Notes under the pieces: model-generated
Told to the model about the DNA's origin: nothing
What the model saw: the letters and a program-made list of their open reading frames with translations, nothing else
Database searches by the model: none
NCBI RefSeq assembly: GCF_008087625.1
Contig: NZ_CP042997.1
Span: forward strand, 7,006,001-7,070,000
Reading direction: 5' to 3'
Length of the DNA: 64,000 bases
From: Aquisphaera giovannonii
GTDB lineage: Bacteria > Planctomycetota > Planctomycetia > Isosphaerales > Isosphaeraceae
Program-made: the position numbers and the translations under genes
In this document: positions 43,687 through 55,089 of the stretch, piece by piece
Numbering within the stretch: the stretch's first letter is position 1
How the letters are laid out: each line of letters begins with the position of its first letter

Positions 43687-45366
43687 GTGTCGGGGGGGGC
43701 GGGGGCGGGCGACGGATCGGGGGGCTCGGCGTCGGTCCGGCTCGATGCAAGGGCCGCGGCCTGCCTGATCGGGGCGATCACCTCGTGCCTGCTGCTCCGG
43801 GTCCCGCTGATCCTGAACGCGCCGTCGCACCTGGACAGCGACCTCGCCGTGGACGGCCTGACCCTGATCGACGCCCTCCGCGGCCACTGGCGCTGGCACT
43901 ACCCCGGCACTCCCTTCAGCGGGTCCCTCGCGGTCCTGCTGAGCCTGCCCCAGGCGATGGCCTGGGGGGCGACCCCCTGGACGCTCGTCAGCGGCGGGGC
44001 CGTCGCCCACATCCTCCTCCTGGTCGGGGCCTTCGGGCTCGCCTGGTCGGCGTTCGGCCGGGGGCCCGCCCTGTGGTCCCTGATTCCCTTGACGTTCGCG
44101 TCCACGGGGATGATCTGGCTGTCGGGCCGCATCACCGGCGGCCACCTGCTGGTGGCGGGCTGGAGCGCCTGGGCGTGGGTCCTCTGGATCGGATTCGTCC
44201 GCGGGCGCGAAAGCAAGTCTCGGTCGCTGGCGCTCGGCGTGTGGTGCGGGCTGGGCCTCTACATCGATTCCATGTTCCTGATGACGCTCGTCGGCCTCGT
44301 CGTCGGGACGGCGGCCGCACTCCTCCGGGCCGGAGCCGGGCCCGAAGGCCAACGATCGCGGCCCGGGACGCCCGCGCTGGCCCTCCTGGTCGCGGGGTTC
44401 CTGCTTGGCGCCTCGCCGCGATGGATCGGCGCCTGGCTGGATCCGCACGACCCCTATCACGAGCAATTCGCCGGGAGCCTGGATCCCCCGGTCCTGATGC
44501 AGCACGCCCGGATCCTCCTCCTGGAATGCCTCCCGCGCCTGGTCGCGGGGCATCGCCTGCCCGGATTCGAAGCCGATCCGGACCCGGCGAGGCTCGGCGA
44601 AGGGGGCCCGCTCTGGACCGGCGACGCGGCCCGCAAGGCGGTCGGCTGGATCGCCTATCCGACGACGGCGATGGCGATCGGACTGGCCCTCGCCGCATCC
44701 TGGGCCCTCGCCTCGGCGTCCCTCCGACATCGCGACGCCGCCTCGCGCTCGATGGCGGCGGGGCTCATCGCCGCGTCGCTCGCCATCGCCGGGGCGTTCC
44801 TGATCAACCGGAACATCTTCAACGCGGACAACTACCGGTATCTCGTGCTCTGGCTGGTGCCCTGGGCGCTCGGCTCGGGCCTTGTGCTGGATCGGCTGGC
44901 GTCGAGGCCCCGCGCGGGGCGGCTGCTCGCGGCCTCCTTCGCGGTCGCGTACGCGGCGCTGTTCACCTCGGATGCCGCCTCGTGGTATCGTCATCTCGGG
45001 TGGCTGGGCGACGGCCTCTTGCCGGTGCGGCGGCGGGTCGACGACCCGGCCCTGCGGTGGCTGGAGGACCATCCCGACGTCCGGGCGATCTTCGGCGGAT
45101 ACTGGGACGTGTACCGGCTCTCGTTCCTGCGTGGCGGATCGGTGCGGGGCGTCCCTTTTTCCATGTTCCCGGATCGCTTCCCGGAATGGTCGGCGGCGAT
45201 GCCCGGGGGGCGGCCCTCGATCCTGGTGGCCCGCCGCACGCCCGAGGGCCAGCAGTTCGTGAAGTCCGCACTCCGGGACGGGGCGAAGGTGCTCCATCGC
45301 GACGGCCGGGTGACGATCCTGGACTGGCCCGCGACGGGATCCGGCGGGGCGAGATCCGCGCGTTGA
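43687..45366 (+). CDS. Multi-pass membrane protein, GT39-like glycosyltransferase
   Basis: 559 residues from GTG 43687, immediately after the radical SAM stop, so translation is coupled. Ten or so hydrophobic segments are visible. The first loop has LNAPSHLDSDLAVDGLTLID, where the Asp-x-Asp matches the acidic motif of PMT/ArnT-like GT-C glycosyltransferases. The C-terminal soluble part (YRLSFLRGGSVRGVPFSMFP) is periplasmic. GT-C enzymes use lipid-linked sugars. A polyprenol-phosphate donor is inferred only from the family. Confidence 0.62.
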   Translation: MSGGAGAGDGSGGSASVRLDARAAACLIGAITSCLLLRVPLILNAPSHLDSDLAVDGLTLIDALRGHWRWHYPGTPFSGSLAVLLSLPQAMAWGATPWTLVSGGAVAHILLLVGAFGLAWSAFGRGPALWSLIPLTFASTGMIWLSGRITGGHLLVAGWSAWAWVLWIGFVRGRESKSRSLALGVWCGLGLYIDSMFLMTLVGLVVGTAAALLRAGAGPEGQRSRPGTPALALLVAGFLLGASPRWIGAWLDPHDPYHEQFAGSLDPPVLMQHARILLLECLPRLVAGHRLPGFEADPDPARLGEGGPLWTGDAARKAVGWIAYPTTAMAIGLALAASWALASASLRHRDAASRSMAAGLIAASLAIAGAFLINRNIFNADNYRYLVLWLVPWALGSGLVLDRLASRPRAGRLLAASFAVAYAALFTSDAASWYRHLGWLGDGLLPVRRRVDDPALRWLEDHPDVRAIFGGYWDVYRLSFLRGGSVRGVPFSMFPDRFPEWSAAMPGGRPSILVARRTPEGQQFVKSALRDGAKVLHRDGRVTILDWPATGSGGARSAR

Positions 45367-45424
45367 GACGGGCGAGGGCGGGGCGGAGATCGCGACGCCT
45401 CGACGGAAAGGGAGAGGACTGACC

Positions 45425-47980
45425 GTGGCCGATGCCGCGACGGCGACCGAGCCCGCCGACCCCTGGTTCCGGGAGAGCCCCTGGGGCTGGTCCGATCTCG
45501 CGGCGCTGGCGATCTGGTCGGCCGCGGTGGCCTGGCTCTTCTGGGACGCGGTCATCCTCCGCGGCGCGCTCTTCTACTTCGACATCACCGAGATCAACTA
45601 CCCCTACCGGGCCTTCTTCGCCGAGGAGCTCCGCGCCGGGCGTTTCTCGCGCTGGTGCCCGTGGCTCTACTGCGGCATGCCGCTGTATAGCGAGAGCCAG
45701 GCCGGGTATCTGCACCCGTTCAAGTACCTCCTCTACCCGTGGATGGAGACCTGGAAGGCGTTCAATCTGGACACGATCCTCTCCGTCTGGCTCACGGGGG
45801 CCGCGACGTTCGGCTGGCTCCGGCGGCACGTCGCCCCGGCCGCGGCGCTGACCGGCGCGGCGCTCTTCGGCATCGGCGGCTTCACGTGGGCGCACCTCGT
45901 CCACACGAGCATGATCAACGCCCTGGCCAGCGTGCCGATCCTCATCTGGGCGCTCGAGTGGTCGTGGGACCGCGGCCACTGGCGGGGCGTCGTCGTCGGC
46001 GCCGCGGCGATGGCCTGCCAGGTCTTCGCCGGCCACCTCCAGGACGTGCTGCTGACGGCGGGGATCGTGGGCTGCTACGGGGCGTATCGCGGGATCACCT
46101 CCGGCCCGGGCCGCTCCCGATGGCGCGAACCCGCCATGGCCGCCGCCCTCCTCGTGCTCGGCGTCCTCCTGTCGGCGATCCAGTGGATCCCCTCCAAGGA
46201 GCTGCTCGACAGGTCGCCCAGGGCGGGCGGCCTGACGTATGAGGACCTGACCTATGCCTCGTGGTCGCCCGAGCTGCTGCCGACCCTCCTGATCCGCGAG
46301 GCCTACGGCACGAGGGCCCGGGACACGGACTGGATGGACGGCTTCTATCCCTATCACGAGATGGACGCGTACCTCGGCGCCCTCGGCCTGGCCCTCGCCC
46401 TCGTCGGCATCGGCGGGGCGGGGCGGGAGGACCGGTGGACGGGGTTCTGGTCGCTGCTGGCGATCCTCGGCGGCCTGCTCATGCTCGGCCGATTCACGTT
46501 CCTCTTCGATTATGCGAATCGGATCCCGGTGCTGGGCAGCTCCCGGGAGCCGGTACGCTTCCACCTCTGGTTCTCGCTGGCGGTGGCCGCGATGGCGGCC
46601 GTCGGGGTGGAGCGGCTGTCGAGGCCCGGGGCGGTCCGCCTCGCGGGCGCCGCGAAGCTGCTCGCCTGCCTGGCAGTGGCCTCGGGCCTGATCCTGGCGT
46701 ACAACTACGCCCCGGTCTGGACCCAGCCCCGGCGATGGACTCAGCCGTATCACCTGGATCGCTATCGCTGGCTGGGCCGGGAATTCGGGTGGGCGGCCGG
46801 CCGCAACCTCGCGATCGTGACCGCCGGGCTCGTCGCCGCCGCCCGGGCGGCGAGCTCCTCGAACGCCTCGCTGCGAGGACGCCTCGCCTGGGCCCTGCCG
46901 GTGCTCGTCCTCGTCGACCTGGCCTCGGCGCACGCCCGCGATGTGCCGACCGTGGACCCCGCCTACTGGACGAAGCCCCCGGCCAGCGTCGAGGCGCTCC
47001 GCGCCGACCCGGGCTTCATCCGCGTCTTCGGCGACGGCGACAAGCATTCGGGCGAGCCGGGATACGCGTCGGAGCCCATCGACTTCCTCCCGGTTCGCGA
47101 CCCGCTGGACTGGAGCCTGGCCGCGGCCTGGGGCCTGCGCGGCGACAAGGGGGAGACCCCCATGAAGTCCAAGCGGCTGCTCGACTATTTCGACGCGGTG
47201 AATCACCCGGGGTGCGGCCGTTTCGACATCGAGAGCGTGTCGCACATGGTGGTGGGGCGGGGCCTCCAGGCCGGCTTCCGTCCCAACCGGCCCGTCGGCG
47301 CGGCCTTCGTCCATCGCAATCCCGGGGCGTTGCCGCGGGCCAGGCTCCTCGGCCGTCCCGTGTATGTCAGGGACGCCGCGGAGGGCGTGGCCGTCCTGGA
47401 GACGCAGGGGAAGGACAACCTCCATCGGCTGGTCGTCGAGGATCCGACCCGGCCCCTGCCGGAGGCCGCCGAGGTCGCGGGCAAGGCGGCGATCGTCGAG
47501 GACCTGCCGGAGCGGATGACCGTGGAGACCGACTCGGCGGGCCCCTCGTACCTTTTGGTCGCGGACACGTTCGACCCCGGCTGGTCGGCGACCGTGGACG
47601 GCGTGCCCGCGGAGATCCGCCCCGGCTACGTCGCCTTCCGCGCCGTCTACCTGGCGGCCGGCCCGCACCGGATCCTGTTCACGTACCGCCCCGCCGGCTT
47701 CCTGCTCGGTTCCGCGATCTCGGCGGTCGGGCTGCTCGCCTCGGCTGTCCTCCTCTTTCTCCGAGCCGCCAAGCCTGCGCCTGGGCAGGAACATGCGATC
47801 GTGCGAGGGCTGCCGCGCGCCCGCGGGATGGCCCTGGCGTGCGCCTTCGCCATCGTGCTGCTGTCCGCCTTCACGATCTCCGAAGGCCTCCGGCCCGCGG
47901 TCCATGGGAGGTGGAGGAACGCCTTCCATCGGTTCACCTGGGGTTCCGGCATCGAGGCCATGAAGGAACACCGCCAGTGA
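45425..47980 (+). CDS. YfhO-like multi-pass membrane protein
   Basis: 851 residues from GTG 45425. Ten or more hydrophobic spans are visible, with the YfhO-type opening ([40 protein letters not shown]) and family-typical GNTD-like loops. A C-terminal periplasmic beta domain follows ([39 protein letters not shown]), then a last hydrophobic hairpin. YfhO proteins are GT-C-like glycosyltransferases implicated in teichoic-acid or glycan decoration in Gram-positives. The substrate in planctomycetes is unknown. It shares a direction with the GT39-like gene and probably works in the same envelope-glycan pathway. Confidence 0.72.
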   Translation: MADAATATEPADPWFRESPWGWSDLAALAIWSAAVAWLFWDAVILRGALFYFDITEINYPYRAFFAEELRAGRFSRWCPWLYCGMPLYSESQAGYLHPFKYLLYPWMETWKAFNLDTILSVWLTGAATFGWLRRHVAPAAALTGAALFGIGGFTWAHLVHTSMINALASVPILIWALEWSWDRGHWRGVVVGAAAMACQVFAGHLQDVLLTAGIVGCYGAYRGITSGPGRSRWREPAMAAALLVLGVLLSAIQWIPSKELLDRSPRAGGLTYEDLTYASWSPELLPTLLIREAYGTRARDTDWMDGFYPYHEMDAYLGALGLALALVGIGGAGREDRWTGFWSLLAILGGLLMLGRFTFLFDYANRIPVLGSSREPVRFHLWFSLAVAAMAAVGVERLSRPGAVRLAGAAKLLACLAVASGLILAYNYAPVWTQPRRWTQPYHLDRYRWLGREFGWAAGRNLAIVTAGLVAAARAASSSNASLRGRLAWALPVLVLVDLASAHARDVPTVDPAYWTKPPASVEALRADPGFIRVFGDGDKHSGEPGYASEPIDFLPVRDPLDWSLAAAWGLRGDKGETPMKSKRLLDYFDAVNHPGCGRFDIESVSHMVVGRGLQAGFRPNRPVGAAFVHRNPGALPRARLLGRPVYVRDAAEGVAVLETQGKDNLHRLVVEDPTRPLPEAAEVAGKAAIVEDLPERMTVETDSAGPSYLLVADTFDPGWSATVDGVPAEIRPGYVAFRAVYLAAGPHRILFTYRPAGFLLGSAISAVGLLASAVLLFLRAAKPAPGQEHAIVRGLPRARGMALACAFAIVLLSAFTISEGLRPAVHGRWRNAFHRFTWGSGIEAMKEHRQ

Positions 47981-48070
47981 ATGGCGCGTGCATGACCGGT
48001 CGATACGTACGGCGTCGGGGCGGTCGCCATGCGAGTCCGGGGGAGATGGGCAATCGGCCGCGCAGTGGGA

Positions 48071-48099
48071 TTGAATTCCCCGGCGGAATCGCCTATGGT
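48071..48099 (+). promoter_or_regulatory. Sigma-70-like promoter for rpsO
   Basis: TTGAAT (48071-48076) and TATGGT (48094-48099) are separated by 17 bp, 70 bp upstream of the rpsO start. The region between it and the gene is open for a leader RNA, but I did not identify a structured S15-binding site. Confidence 0.4.
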
Positions 48100-48168
48100 G
48101 AACGACTTAAAGCGGTACTGGATCACACAGAGATGGCCCCGGTATCGGGCCGCGCAGTGGGGAGAGAG

Positions 48169-48438
48169 ATGTCGATCACCAAGGAGAAGAAGACGGAGCT
48201 CATCGGGACGTTCAAGCGTGGCGAGCATGACACGGGCTCGCCGGAGGTGCAAATCGCACTGCTGACGGCTCGGATCAACGGGCTGACCGATCACTTCAAG
48301 ACGCATGCCAAGGACCACGCCAGCCGCCGGGGGCTGCTGAAGATGGTCTCCAAGCGTTCGGGCCTGCTCAAGTATCTGCGGCTGCATGATCGTAAGAAGT
48401 ATCTCGACCTGATCAGCCGCCTGGGGATCCGCAAGTAA
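48169..48438 (+). CDS. rpsO: 30S ribosomal protein S15
   Basis: 89 residues, the usual length, with GGGGAGAG before ATG 48169. The S15 core is unmistakable: [61 protein letters not shown]15 binds 16S rRNA at the central domain junction and is needed for 30S assembly. It is followed after 360 bp by pnp, the conserved order in many bacteria, where S15 often represses its own mRNA. Confidence 0.97.
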   Translation: MSITKEKKTELIGTFKRGEHDTGSPEVQIALLTARINGLTDHFKTHAKDHASRRGLLKMVSKRSGLLKYLRLHDRKKYLDLISRLGIRK

Positions 48439-48798
48439 GCCGGGCCCCGGCCCCGTTGGCCACGCGGATCGCCCCGAGCGGGGCGGCCGCGATGGCCCTC
48501 CGGCCGAGCCCGAGCGTGCCGGCGGCCCTCGGGGAGGTGCGATCGAATCCCTCCGCCGCCGGCCATTCGTGCCGGCCCCGTTCAAAATGTCTCAAGGTCC
48601 CATGCCGGGGCCGCCTCCGCCGGGTGCGTGCGAGAGCCCCGGGCCCAGGCGCCCCGAGCCCATCTTCCCCGGGCCCGCCGCCATCGTCCCCCAGGTACTC
48701 CGCGAGAGATGGCCGGGGCCGACGAGCGAGCCGCAGGGACCATTCCCCATCCTCATTCATTCGGCGGCCGCAACGCGCGGCCTTGCAGGTAGCACTCC
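48439..48798. other. rpsO-pnp intergenic region
   Basis: No gene is supported in these 360 bp. A short hairpin (CGCCCC/GGGGCG near 48470-48485) follows rpsO and may attenuate or terminate transcription. The remainder is Pro-codon-like, C-rich sequence with no clear start or ribosome site. In other bacteria this region carries RNase III or PNPase autoregulation sites; nothing specific can be seen here. Confidence 0.4.
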
Positions 48799-51105
48799 AT
48801 GTCCAACACCGTGAGCTCCCGAAAGTCCGTCGAGCGGACGATCGGCGATAAGAAGATCTCCATCGAGACGGGCCTCCTGGCGAAGCAGGCCAGCGGCGCC
48901 GTCGTCGTCCGGCTCGGCGACACCATGACGCTCGTCGCCACCATGGCCGCCCCGGGCCGCGAGGGCCTGGACTTCTTCCCCCTGACCGTCGACTATCGCG
49001 AGAAGACCTACGCCGCGGGCAAGTTCCCCGGCGGCTTCATCAAGCGCGAGGGACGGCCCAGCACGAAGGAGATCCTCACCGCCCGCCTCATCGACCGCCC
49101 GATCCGGCCGCTGTTCCCCGACTGGTATCGCGAGGAGGTCCAGATCCAGGCCGGCCCCATCTCGGCCGACCGCCAGAATGACCCCGACGTCCTCACCATC
49201 CTCGGGGCGTCCGCATCGCTCCTGCTCACCAAGGCGCCGTTCCAGGGCCCCATCGGCGCCGTCCGGCTGGGCCGCATCGACGGCAAGCTCATCCCGTTCC
49301 CCACGGCCGAGGAGATCGAGCAGAGCGACCTCGACCTGGTCGTCGCCAGCACCTCCAAGGCCGTCGTCATGATCGAGGGCTTCGGCGAGGAGCTGCCCGA
49401 GCCCGAGATGGCCGACGCCATCATGGAGGCCCACCGGCTGAACCAGGAGCTGATCCAGCTCCAGTACGACCTGCTGGAGGCCCTCGGCCGGCCCATCCCC
49501 CAGCAGAACGAGACGGAGCCCGACCCGCTCCGCCAGCTCGTCTACGACCGCTACGGCCACCAGCTCCGCGAGTCCAAGCAGATCGTCCTGAAGCAGGAGC
49601 GGAACGCCGCGACCAAGGGCCTGCTGGAGCAGATCAACAAGGACCTGATCCCGGCGGAAGGCCAGGCCCAGGTCGTCGCGCTGCCCGGCGGTGGCGAGGA
49701 GGCCGTCACCCCCGCGCGGATCAAGGCCGCCTTCTACGCGGTCGAGGAGCGGGTGGTCCGGGAGCTCATCCTCGACGGCAAGCGGCCCGACGGCCGCGGC
49801 CCCCGCGACCTGCGGGCGATCCGCTGCGAGGTCGGCCTGCTGCCCCGGGCCCACGGCTCGGCGCTCTTCCAGCGCGGCGAGACCCAGGCGCTGGTGACGA
49901 CCGTCCTGGGCACCTCCGCGGACGAGCAGCGGATCGACGGCATCATGGACGAGTTCAGCAAGAAGTTCATGCTGGACTACAACATGCCGCCGTTCGCCGT
50001 CGGCGAGATCCGCCCCATTCGCGGCCCCGGCCGCCGCGAGATCGGCCACGGGGCCCTCGCCGAGCGGTCCGTCGCCCCGATCCTGCCGCCGCCCTCGAAG
50101 TTCCCGTACACGATCCGCGTGGTCTCGGACATCCTGGAGTCCAACGGATCCAGCTCGATGGCCTCGGTCTGCGGCGCCACGCTCAGCCTCATGGACGCCG
50201 GCGTGCCGATCTCCGACCCGGTCGGCGGCATCTCGATCGGCCTGGTCCAGGATGAGCACACCGGCCGGCACGTCCTCCTCACCGACATCATCGGCGACGA
50301 GGACCACTTCGGCGACATGGACTTCAAGGTCGCCGGCACCCAGCGCGGCGTCACCGGCATCCAGCTCGACCTGAAGAACAAGGGCATCACCGAGGAGATC
50401 ATCCGCGAGACCCTCGAGCAGGCCCACGAGGCCCGCCTGGAGATCCTCCGGGCGATGCTCCGCGCGATCAAGCGGCCCCGCGAGGAGATCTCCGAGAACG
50501 CCCCGCGGCTGATCCAGATCCAGATCAACCCGGAGAAGATCGGCCTGGTCATCGGCCCCGGCGGCAAGACGATCCGCCGGCTCCAGGAGGAGACCGGCGC
50601 CAAGATCGACATCGAGGACAGCGGCGTCGTCACCCTCTCCAGCCCCGACGCCAGCGGCGCCGAGGCCGCCCGCGACAAGATCGTGGCGATGACCGAGGGC
50701 GTCCAGATCGGCCGGATCTACGAGGGCCGCGTGACCTCGATCAAGGACTTCGGCGCGTTCGTCGAGATCCTGCCGGGCAAGGACGGCCTCGTCCACATCA
50801 GCGAGCTGTCCGACGGCTACGTCGCGAGCGTCACCGACATCTGCCGCATCGGCGACCCGATGCTGGTCAAGGCGATCGCCGTGGACGACCAGGACCGCGT
50901 CAAGCTCTCCCGCAAGGCGGCACTGGCCGAGCGCGGCGAGGTCGACGAGTTCGCCTCCCGGACCCGCCCGGCCGGCGCCCCCGAGCGTCCCCAGGGCGGC
51001 CCGCCCCGGCGTCCCCCCCAGGGCGGCCCCGGCGGCCCCGGCGGTGGCGGCGGCTACGGGGGCGATCGGGACCGCGGCCCGTCGCGGGGCCCGTCGAGGC
51101 CCTGA
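48799..51105 (+). CDS. pnp: Polyribonucleotide nucleotidyltransferase
   Basis: 768 residues. Two RNase PH domains are present (first with [20 protein letters not shown]; second with [20 protein letters not shown] and [16 protein letters not shown] containing the catalytic Asp residues). They are followed by a KH domain ([20 protein letters not shown]) and an S1 domain ([20 protein letters not shown]). A Pro/Gly/Arg-rich tail of about 50 residues ends the protein. PNPase degrades RNA 3' to 5' by phosphorolysis as a trimer, often in a degradosome. The basic tail may add RNA or partner binding and is longer than in E. coli. Confidence 0.97.
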   Translation: MSNTVSSRKSVERTIGDKKISIETGLLAKQASGAVVVRLGDTMTLVATMAAPGREGLDFFPLTVDYREKTYAAGKFPGGFIKREGRPSTKEILTARLIDRPIRPLFPDWYREEVQIQAGPISADRQNDPDVLTILGASASLLLTKAPFQGPIGAVRLGRIDGKLIPFPTAEEIEQSDLDLVVASTSKAVVMIEGFGEELPEPEMADAIMEAHRLNQELIQLQYDLLEALGRPIPQQNETEPDPLRQLVYDRYGHQLRESKQIVLKQERNAATKGLLEQINKDLIPAEGQAQVVALPGGGEEAVTPARIKAAFYAVEERVVRELILDGKRPDGRGPRDLRAIRCEVGLLPRAHGSALFQRGETQALVTTVLGTSADEQRIDGIMDEFSKKFMLDYNMPPFAVGEIRPIRGPGRREIGHGALAERSVAPILPPPSKFPYTIRVVSDILESNGSSSMASVCGATLSLMDAGVPISDPVGGISIGLVQDEHTGRHVLLTDIIGDEDHFGDMDFKVAGTQRGVTGIQLDLKNKGITEEIIRETLEQAHEARLEILRAMLRAIKRPREEISENAPRLIQIQINPEKIGLVIGPGGKTIRRLQEETGAKIDIEDSGVVTLSSPDASGAEAARDKIVAMTEGVQIGRIYEGRVTSIKDFGAFVEILPGKDGLVHISELSDGYVASVTDICRIGDPMLVKAIAVDDQDRVKLSRKAALAERGEVDEFASRTRPAGAPERPQGGPPRRPPQGGPGGPGGGGGYGGDRDRGPSRGPSRP

Positions 51106-51196
51106 TCGAATGGAAGCATGGTCCCCGGGGGGTGACCTCCCCTCGGGGCTCGTCCGTTCTCCGGTCCGATACACCAAATCCGGTCGAGTCCTCCCG

Positions 51197-51985
51197 ATGG
51201 CCAATCCCCTCGCCGGCACACTCCCCGACAGCGCGCCGGCCGGCCCGCCCATCGGCGACCTGGGCCATCCGGTCGACGCGGAGTCCGAGGCGACCCGTCG
51301 GCTCCGCGAGCAGTATGCCGAGATCTCCCAGCTCGCCGGCGGCCTCGCCCACGAGGTCCGCAACCCCCTCTCCACGCTCTCGCTCAACCTGGACCTCCTC
51401 TCCGAGGATTTCCAGAAGCCGGACACCCCGCGCGATCGTCGCGTCAAGCAGCGGGTCGAGCGATTGAAGCGTGAGGTCCAGCGGCTCCACGACATCGTCG
51501 AGAATTTCCTCCGCTTCGCCCGATTCCAGGAGGTCGAGCTCACCCCGTCCGACCTGAACCTCGTCATCGAGGAGCTCTGCGACTTCTACGAGCCCCAGGC
51601 GGCGACGCAGGGGATCGTCCTCAGGACTCACCTCGCATCGAGCCTCCCCCCGGTGGCCCTGGACGCGAACCTGTTCAAGCAGGCCCTGCTGAACCTGGTC
51701 CTCAACGCCGAGCACGCCATGCCCGACGGCGGCGAGCTCATCCTCACCTCCCGCCGCGACGGCCCGCAGGCCGTGATCGAGGTGACCGACACCGGCACCG
51801 GCATCCCCCCGGAGGTCCTCCCGCGGATCTTCGACGCCTTCTACTCCACCCGGTCCAACGGCAGCGGCCTGGGCCTGCCCACCACCCGCAAGATCGTCGA
51901 GGCCCACGGCGGCCTCATCGACGTGCAGAGTGCCCCGGGCAAGGGCTCGCGGTTCACCGTCCGCCTGCCGCTCGCGCGGGGGTGA
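51197..51985 (+). CDS. Histidine kinase lacking a sensor domain
   Basis: 262 residues from ATG 51197; ATG 51110, 5 bp after pnp, is also in frame. After a short disordered N-terminus comes the phosphoacceptor H-box ([20 protein letters not shown]), then the HATPase domain with N-box [18 protein letters not shown]1 [20 protein letters not shown] and G2 [18 protein letters not shown]. No membrane span or PAS/GAF sensor is present, so it must sense through partner proteins or its short N-terminus. It precedes the NtrC-type regulator gene by 229 bp and is its likely kinase, as in FlrBC- or HydHG-like pairs. Confidence 0.85.
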   Translation: MANPLAGTLPDSAPAGPPIGDLGHPVDAESEATRRLREQYAEISQLAGGLAHEVRNPLSTLSLNLDLLSEDFQKPDTPRDRRVKQRVERLKREVQRLHDIVENFLRFARFQEVELTPSDLNLVIEELCDFYEPQAATQGIVLRTHLASSLPPVALDANLFKQALLNLVLNAEHAMPDGGELILTSRRDGPQAVIEVTDTGTGIPPEVLPRIFDAFYSTRSNGSGLGLPTTRKIVEAHGGLIDVQSAPGKGSRFTVRLPLARG

Positions 51986-52214
51986 CGATCCGGCCCGCGT
52001 CGAGGCCGCGCCCGGCTCGTCGCGGCGACCCCGGCCCGCGCCGGCTCGACCGGCCCGGTCCCTTGCGCCCACCGGCCCGGAGGGGCGTCCGCGATCTCCG
52101 GGCCGGCCCCCATGGGAACCGGACATTCGCCCGGTCCGGGCGGCTGGTGATGGGGCCGGGGGCCCGTTAGAATGGCCCTTTCGACCCAGGGCAGGGGGGA
52201 GACAGCGACCGCCG

Positions 52215-53591
52215 ATGGACCATCAGATCCGCGTCCTCGTGGTGGATGACGACGAGCCGCACGCCGAGGCCGTGGCCGAGAGCCTGGAGCGCGTGGGGTA
52301 TGAGTGCGTCGTCGCCACGAGCGGCCGCGAGGGGCTGCGGCTCATCGAGGAGCAGACCTTCGACATCATCATCACCGACCTCATCATGGACGGCGTGGGC
52401 GGCCTGGAGATCCTCGCCAAGGCCAAGCGCGAGCTGCCCGACGCCGAGGTCGTGATCCTCACCGGCCACGGGACCATCAAGACGGCCGTGACCGCCATGC
52501 AGGCCGGCGCGACGACGTACCTGACCAAGCCGCTGGACATCGGCGAGCTGCGCACGGTCGTGGACAAGGCCTCGCAGTCCCAGCGGCTGGCCCGGTCGAA
52601 CATCGAGCTCCAGAAGCAGCTCAACGAGAAGTTCGGCTTCGAGGGCGTCGTCGGCAACTCGCCCGCGATGCACACCGTCGTGGCCCGGCTCCGCCAGATC
52701 GCGCCCACGTCCGCTTCGGTCCTGATCACGGGGGAGAGCGGCACCGGCAAGGAGCTGGTCGCCAAGGCGCTGCACAACAACAGCCCTCGGCGGTACAAGC
52801 CGTTCGTCACGCTGAACTGCGCGGCGCTGTCGGACAACATCCTGGAGTCGGAGCTGTTCGGCCACGTGAAGGGGGCCTTCACCGGCGCGGACCGCGAGCG
52901 CAAGGGCTGGTTCGAGCACGCCAACGGCGGCACCCTCTTCCTGGACGAGGTCGGCGACATCCCCCTGGGCACGCAGGTGAAGCTGCTCCGCGCCCTCGAG
53001 AACGGCGAGATCGTCCGGGTCGGCACGAACGAGCCCATCAAGGTGAACGTCCGGCTGATCTCGGCCACCAACCGGGACCTGGCCGACGCGATCGCCAAGG
53101 GGGACTTCCGCCAGGACCTCTATCATCGGCTCAAGGTCGTCAGCATCAAGCTCCCGCCGCTCCGCGAGCGTCGCGAGGACATCGACCTTCTGATCGACCA
53201 CTTCCTCCGCGAGTTCACGGCCTCGCACGAGAAGAAGATCAACGCCATCACCCCCGCCGCGCGGAAGGCCCTCCGCCAGTACTCCTGGCCGGGCAACGTC
53301 CGAGAGCTCCGGAACGTCGTCGAGAGCATGGTCGTGATCGACTCCGACGGGGTCATCGACATTGACGACCTGACCGAGGACCTCCAGGCCGTCTCGACGG
53401 GGACGTCCGCCGGGGCCCCCTCGGCGGCCGGGTCGGATGCGCTCGTCGGCAAGTCGCTCGAGGAGACCGAGAAGTATTACATCCTCGAGACGCTCAAGCT
53501 GACCGGCGGCAACCGCGAGGAGGCCGCCCGGATCCTGGGGATCGGCGAGCGGACGCTCTACCGCAAGTTGAAGGAATACGGCGGCGGCTGA
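52215..53591 (+). CDS. NtrC-family sigma-54-dependent response regulator
   Basis: 458 residues. Receiver domain with acceptor Asp55 ([14 protein letters not shown]) and Lys in YLTKPLD. AAA+ sigma-54 interaction domain with Walker [17 protein letters not shown], the GAFTGA loop ([15 protein letters not shown]) and Walker [17 protein letters not shown]-terminal Fis-type helix-turn-helix ([20 protein letters not shown]). It activates sigma-54 promoters when phosphorylated, presumably by the kinase encoded just upstream. The target genes cannot be seen from this window. Confidence 0.93.
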   Translation: MDHQIRVLVVDDDEPHAEAVAESLERVGYECVVATSGREGLRLIEEQTFDIIITDLIMDGVGGLEILAKAKRELPDAEVVILTGHGTIKTAVTAMQAGATTYLTKPLDIGELRTVVDKASQSQRLARSNIELQKQLNEKFGFEGVVGNSPAMHTVVARLRQIAPTSASVLITGESGTGKELVAKALHNNSPRRYKPFVTLNCAALSDNILESELFGHVKGAFTGADRERKGWFEHANGGTLFLDEVGDIPLGTQVKLLRALENGEIVRVGTNEPIKVNVRLISATNRDLADAIAKGDFRQDLYHRLKVVSIKLPPLRERREDIDLLIDHFLREFTASHEKKINAITPAARKALRQYSWPGNVRELRNVVESMVVIDSDGVIDIDDLTEDLQAVSTGTSAGAPSAAGSDALVGKSLEETEKYYILETLKLTGGNREEAARILGIGERTLYRKLKEYGGG

Positions 53592-53670
53592 GCCCCGGAG
53601 AATGACCTCCTCGCCCGATCGACGGACCGACCGTTCCACCCCACCCGCGAAGACCATCGAGGGAGCCACC

Positions 53671-54948
53671 ATGACCGTCCCCGCGCCCCACGCCGCCTCG
53701 CCCCGCCGCCTCCTCGGCCTCGTCGCCATGCTCGCCCTCCTTGACGCGACGGCCCGCGCCCAGGACATCCTCCCGCGGGCGACGCCCGAGTCCGTCGGGG
53801 TCTCCTCCGAGCGGCTCCAGCGGGTCCACGAGGCGATCCAGAGGCAGATCGACGACAGGAAGATCAGCGGCGCGGTCACCCTGGTCGCCCGCCGCGGGTT
53901 CGTCGTCCACCTGGAGGCCCACGGCCTCAAGGACATCGAGACGAAGGCCCCGATGACCGTGGACACCATCTTCAAGATGGCCTCGTGCTCCAAGCCGGTG
54001 ACCGCCGCCGCCGTCCTGATGCTCGTCGAGGAGGGGAAGATCCGCCTCAACGACCCGGCCTCGAAATTCATCCCGGAGTTCAAGGACCAGAAGGTTGCCG
54101 TCGAGAAGGAGGGCTCCAAGGACGTGGAGCTCGTGAAGGCCGACCGCGAGGTCACCGTCCGCGACCTGCTCACCCACACGTCCGGCCTACTCTCCGGCGG
54201 CGCCGGCTCGAAGAACGCGAAGCGCGAGGACTGGTGGCCGAAGGAAGACGACACGCTGGCCACCGTGGTCCCGCGCTACGCCAAGTTCCCGCTCGACTTC
54301 CAGCCCAGCAGCAAGTGGCAGTACAGCGGCATCGCCGGGATCGACACGCTGGCCCGGATCGTCGAGGTGGCCTCCGGCCAGACGTTCGACCTGTTCCTGC
54401 GCACCCACCTGTTCGAGCCGCTCGGCATGAAGGACACCACCTTCGTCCTGCCGGACGGCCGCAAGGACCGGCTGGCGACGATCTACCAGAGCTCGCCGAA
54501 TGGGCTCGTCAAGAACGCGATGCAGCTGAACTTCCCGAAGGGTTATCCCTCGGGCGCCGGGGGCCTCTACTCGACGGCCGCGGACTATTTCCGCTTCGGC
54601 CAGATGCTCCTCAACGGCGGCCGGGCCGAGGGCGGCCAGGTCCTCTGCCCGCGGAGCGTCTCGCTCATGTCCACGAACCAGGTCGGCGACCTGTTCACCA
54701 ACGTGATCGGCCGCAAGGAGGGCATGGCCTTCGGCTTCGCGGTCGAGATCGTCCAGGATCCGGTCCTCGTGGGGACCTACCGATCCGCCGGCAGCTTCGG
54801 CTGGGACGGCGCCTTCGGCACCCACTTCTTCGTCGATCCCCAGGAGCAGCTCGTCGCCGTCCTCCTGATCCAGACCTCCAACGGCCGGGCCATGCACCCG
54901 GACTTCGAGACGGCGGTCATGCAGTCGCTCGTCGAGACGGAGCGATGA
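53671..54948 (+). CDS. Class C beta-lactamase-like serine hydrolase, exported
   Basis: 425 residues with a signal peptide (RRLLGLVAMLALLDATARAQ). The SxxK motif is S105-C-S-K108 (IFKMASCSKPVTAAA). The second motif reads Y218-S-G (WQYSGIAGIDTLAR) instead of the Tyr-x-Asn of true class C enzymes. GWDGAFGTHFFVDPQ near the C-terminus may hold the third motif. Such proteins include esterases, D-aminopeptidases and penicillin-binding proteins, as well as beta-lactamases. The changed Asn favours an esterase or peptidase-like activity over antibiotic hydrolysis. It is expressed alone and exported. Confidence 0.8.
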   Translation: MTVPAPHAASPRRLLGLVAMLALLDATARAQDILPRATPESVGVSSERLQRVHEAIQRQIDDRKISGAVTLVARRGFVVHLEAHGLKDIETKAPMTVDTIFKMASCSKPVTAAAVLMLVEEGKIRLNDPASKFIPEFKDQKVAVEKEGSKDVELVKADREVTVRDLLTHTSGLLSGGAGSKNAKREDWWPKEDDTLATVVPRYAKFPLDFQPSSKWQYSGIAGIDTLARIVEVASGQTFDLFLRTHLFEPLGMKDTTFVLPDGRKDRLATIYQSSPNGLVKNAMQLNFPKGYPSGAGGLYSTAADYFRFGQMLLNGGRAEGGQVLCPRSVSLMSTNQVGDLFTNVIGRKEGMAFGFAVEIVQDPVLVGTYRSAGSFGWDGAFGTHFFVDPQEQLVAVLLIQTSNGRAMHPDFETAVMQSLVETER

Positions 54949-55089
54949 GTCGACGACCCCGGCGCAACAACCGCCGGCTCGTCCTTCAGCCATCAGCCTT
55001 GATCGGCCGGGCTGCGACCTGATCGGCCGCGGCCCGGGCCTAATTCCCGTTCTGGAGGATCCAGAACCCGCGAGATGCGAGCTCAGTGA
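54949..55089. other. Noncoding interval
   Basis: Nothing recognisable lies between the serine hydrolase stop and the start of the nested repeat element. Confidence 0.4.

Noticed and set aside
41671-45555. A very long open minus-strand frame (about 1294 codons)
   Set aside because: It is antisense to the radical SAM and GT39-like genes, which have clear family motifs. Its product is Arg/Gly/Asp-rich with no domain.
48757-51567. A 936-codon minus-strand frame
   Set aside because: It is antisense to pnp, whose product is unmistakable, and is a shadow of codon bias.
53671-54948. An antibiotic-resistance beta-lactamase
   Set aside because: The Tyr-x-Asn motif is altered and the family has many non-lactamase members, so a resistance call is not supported.
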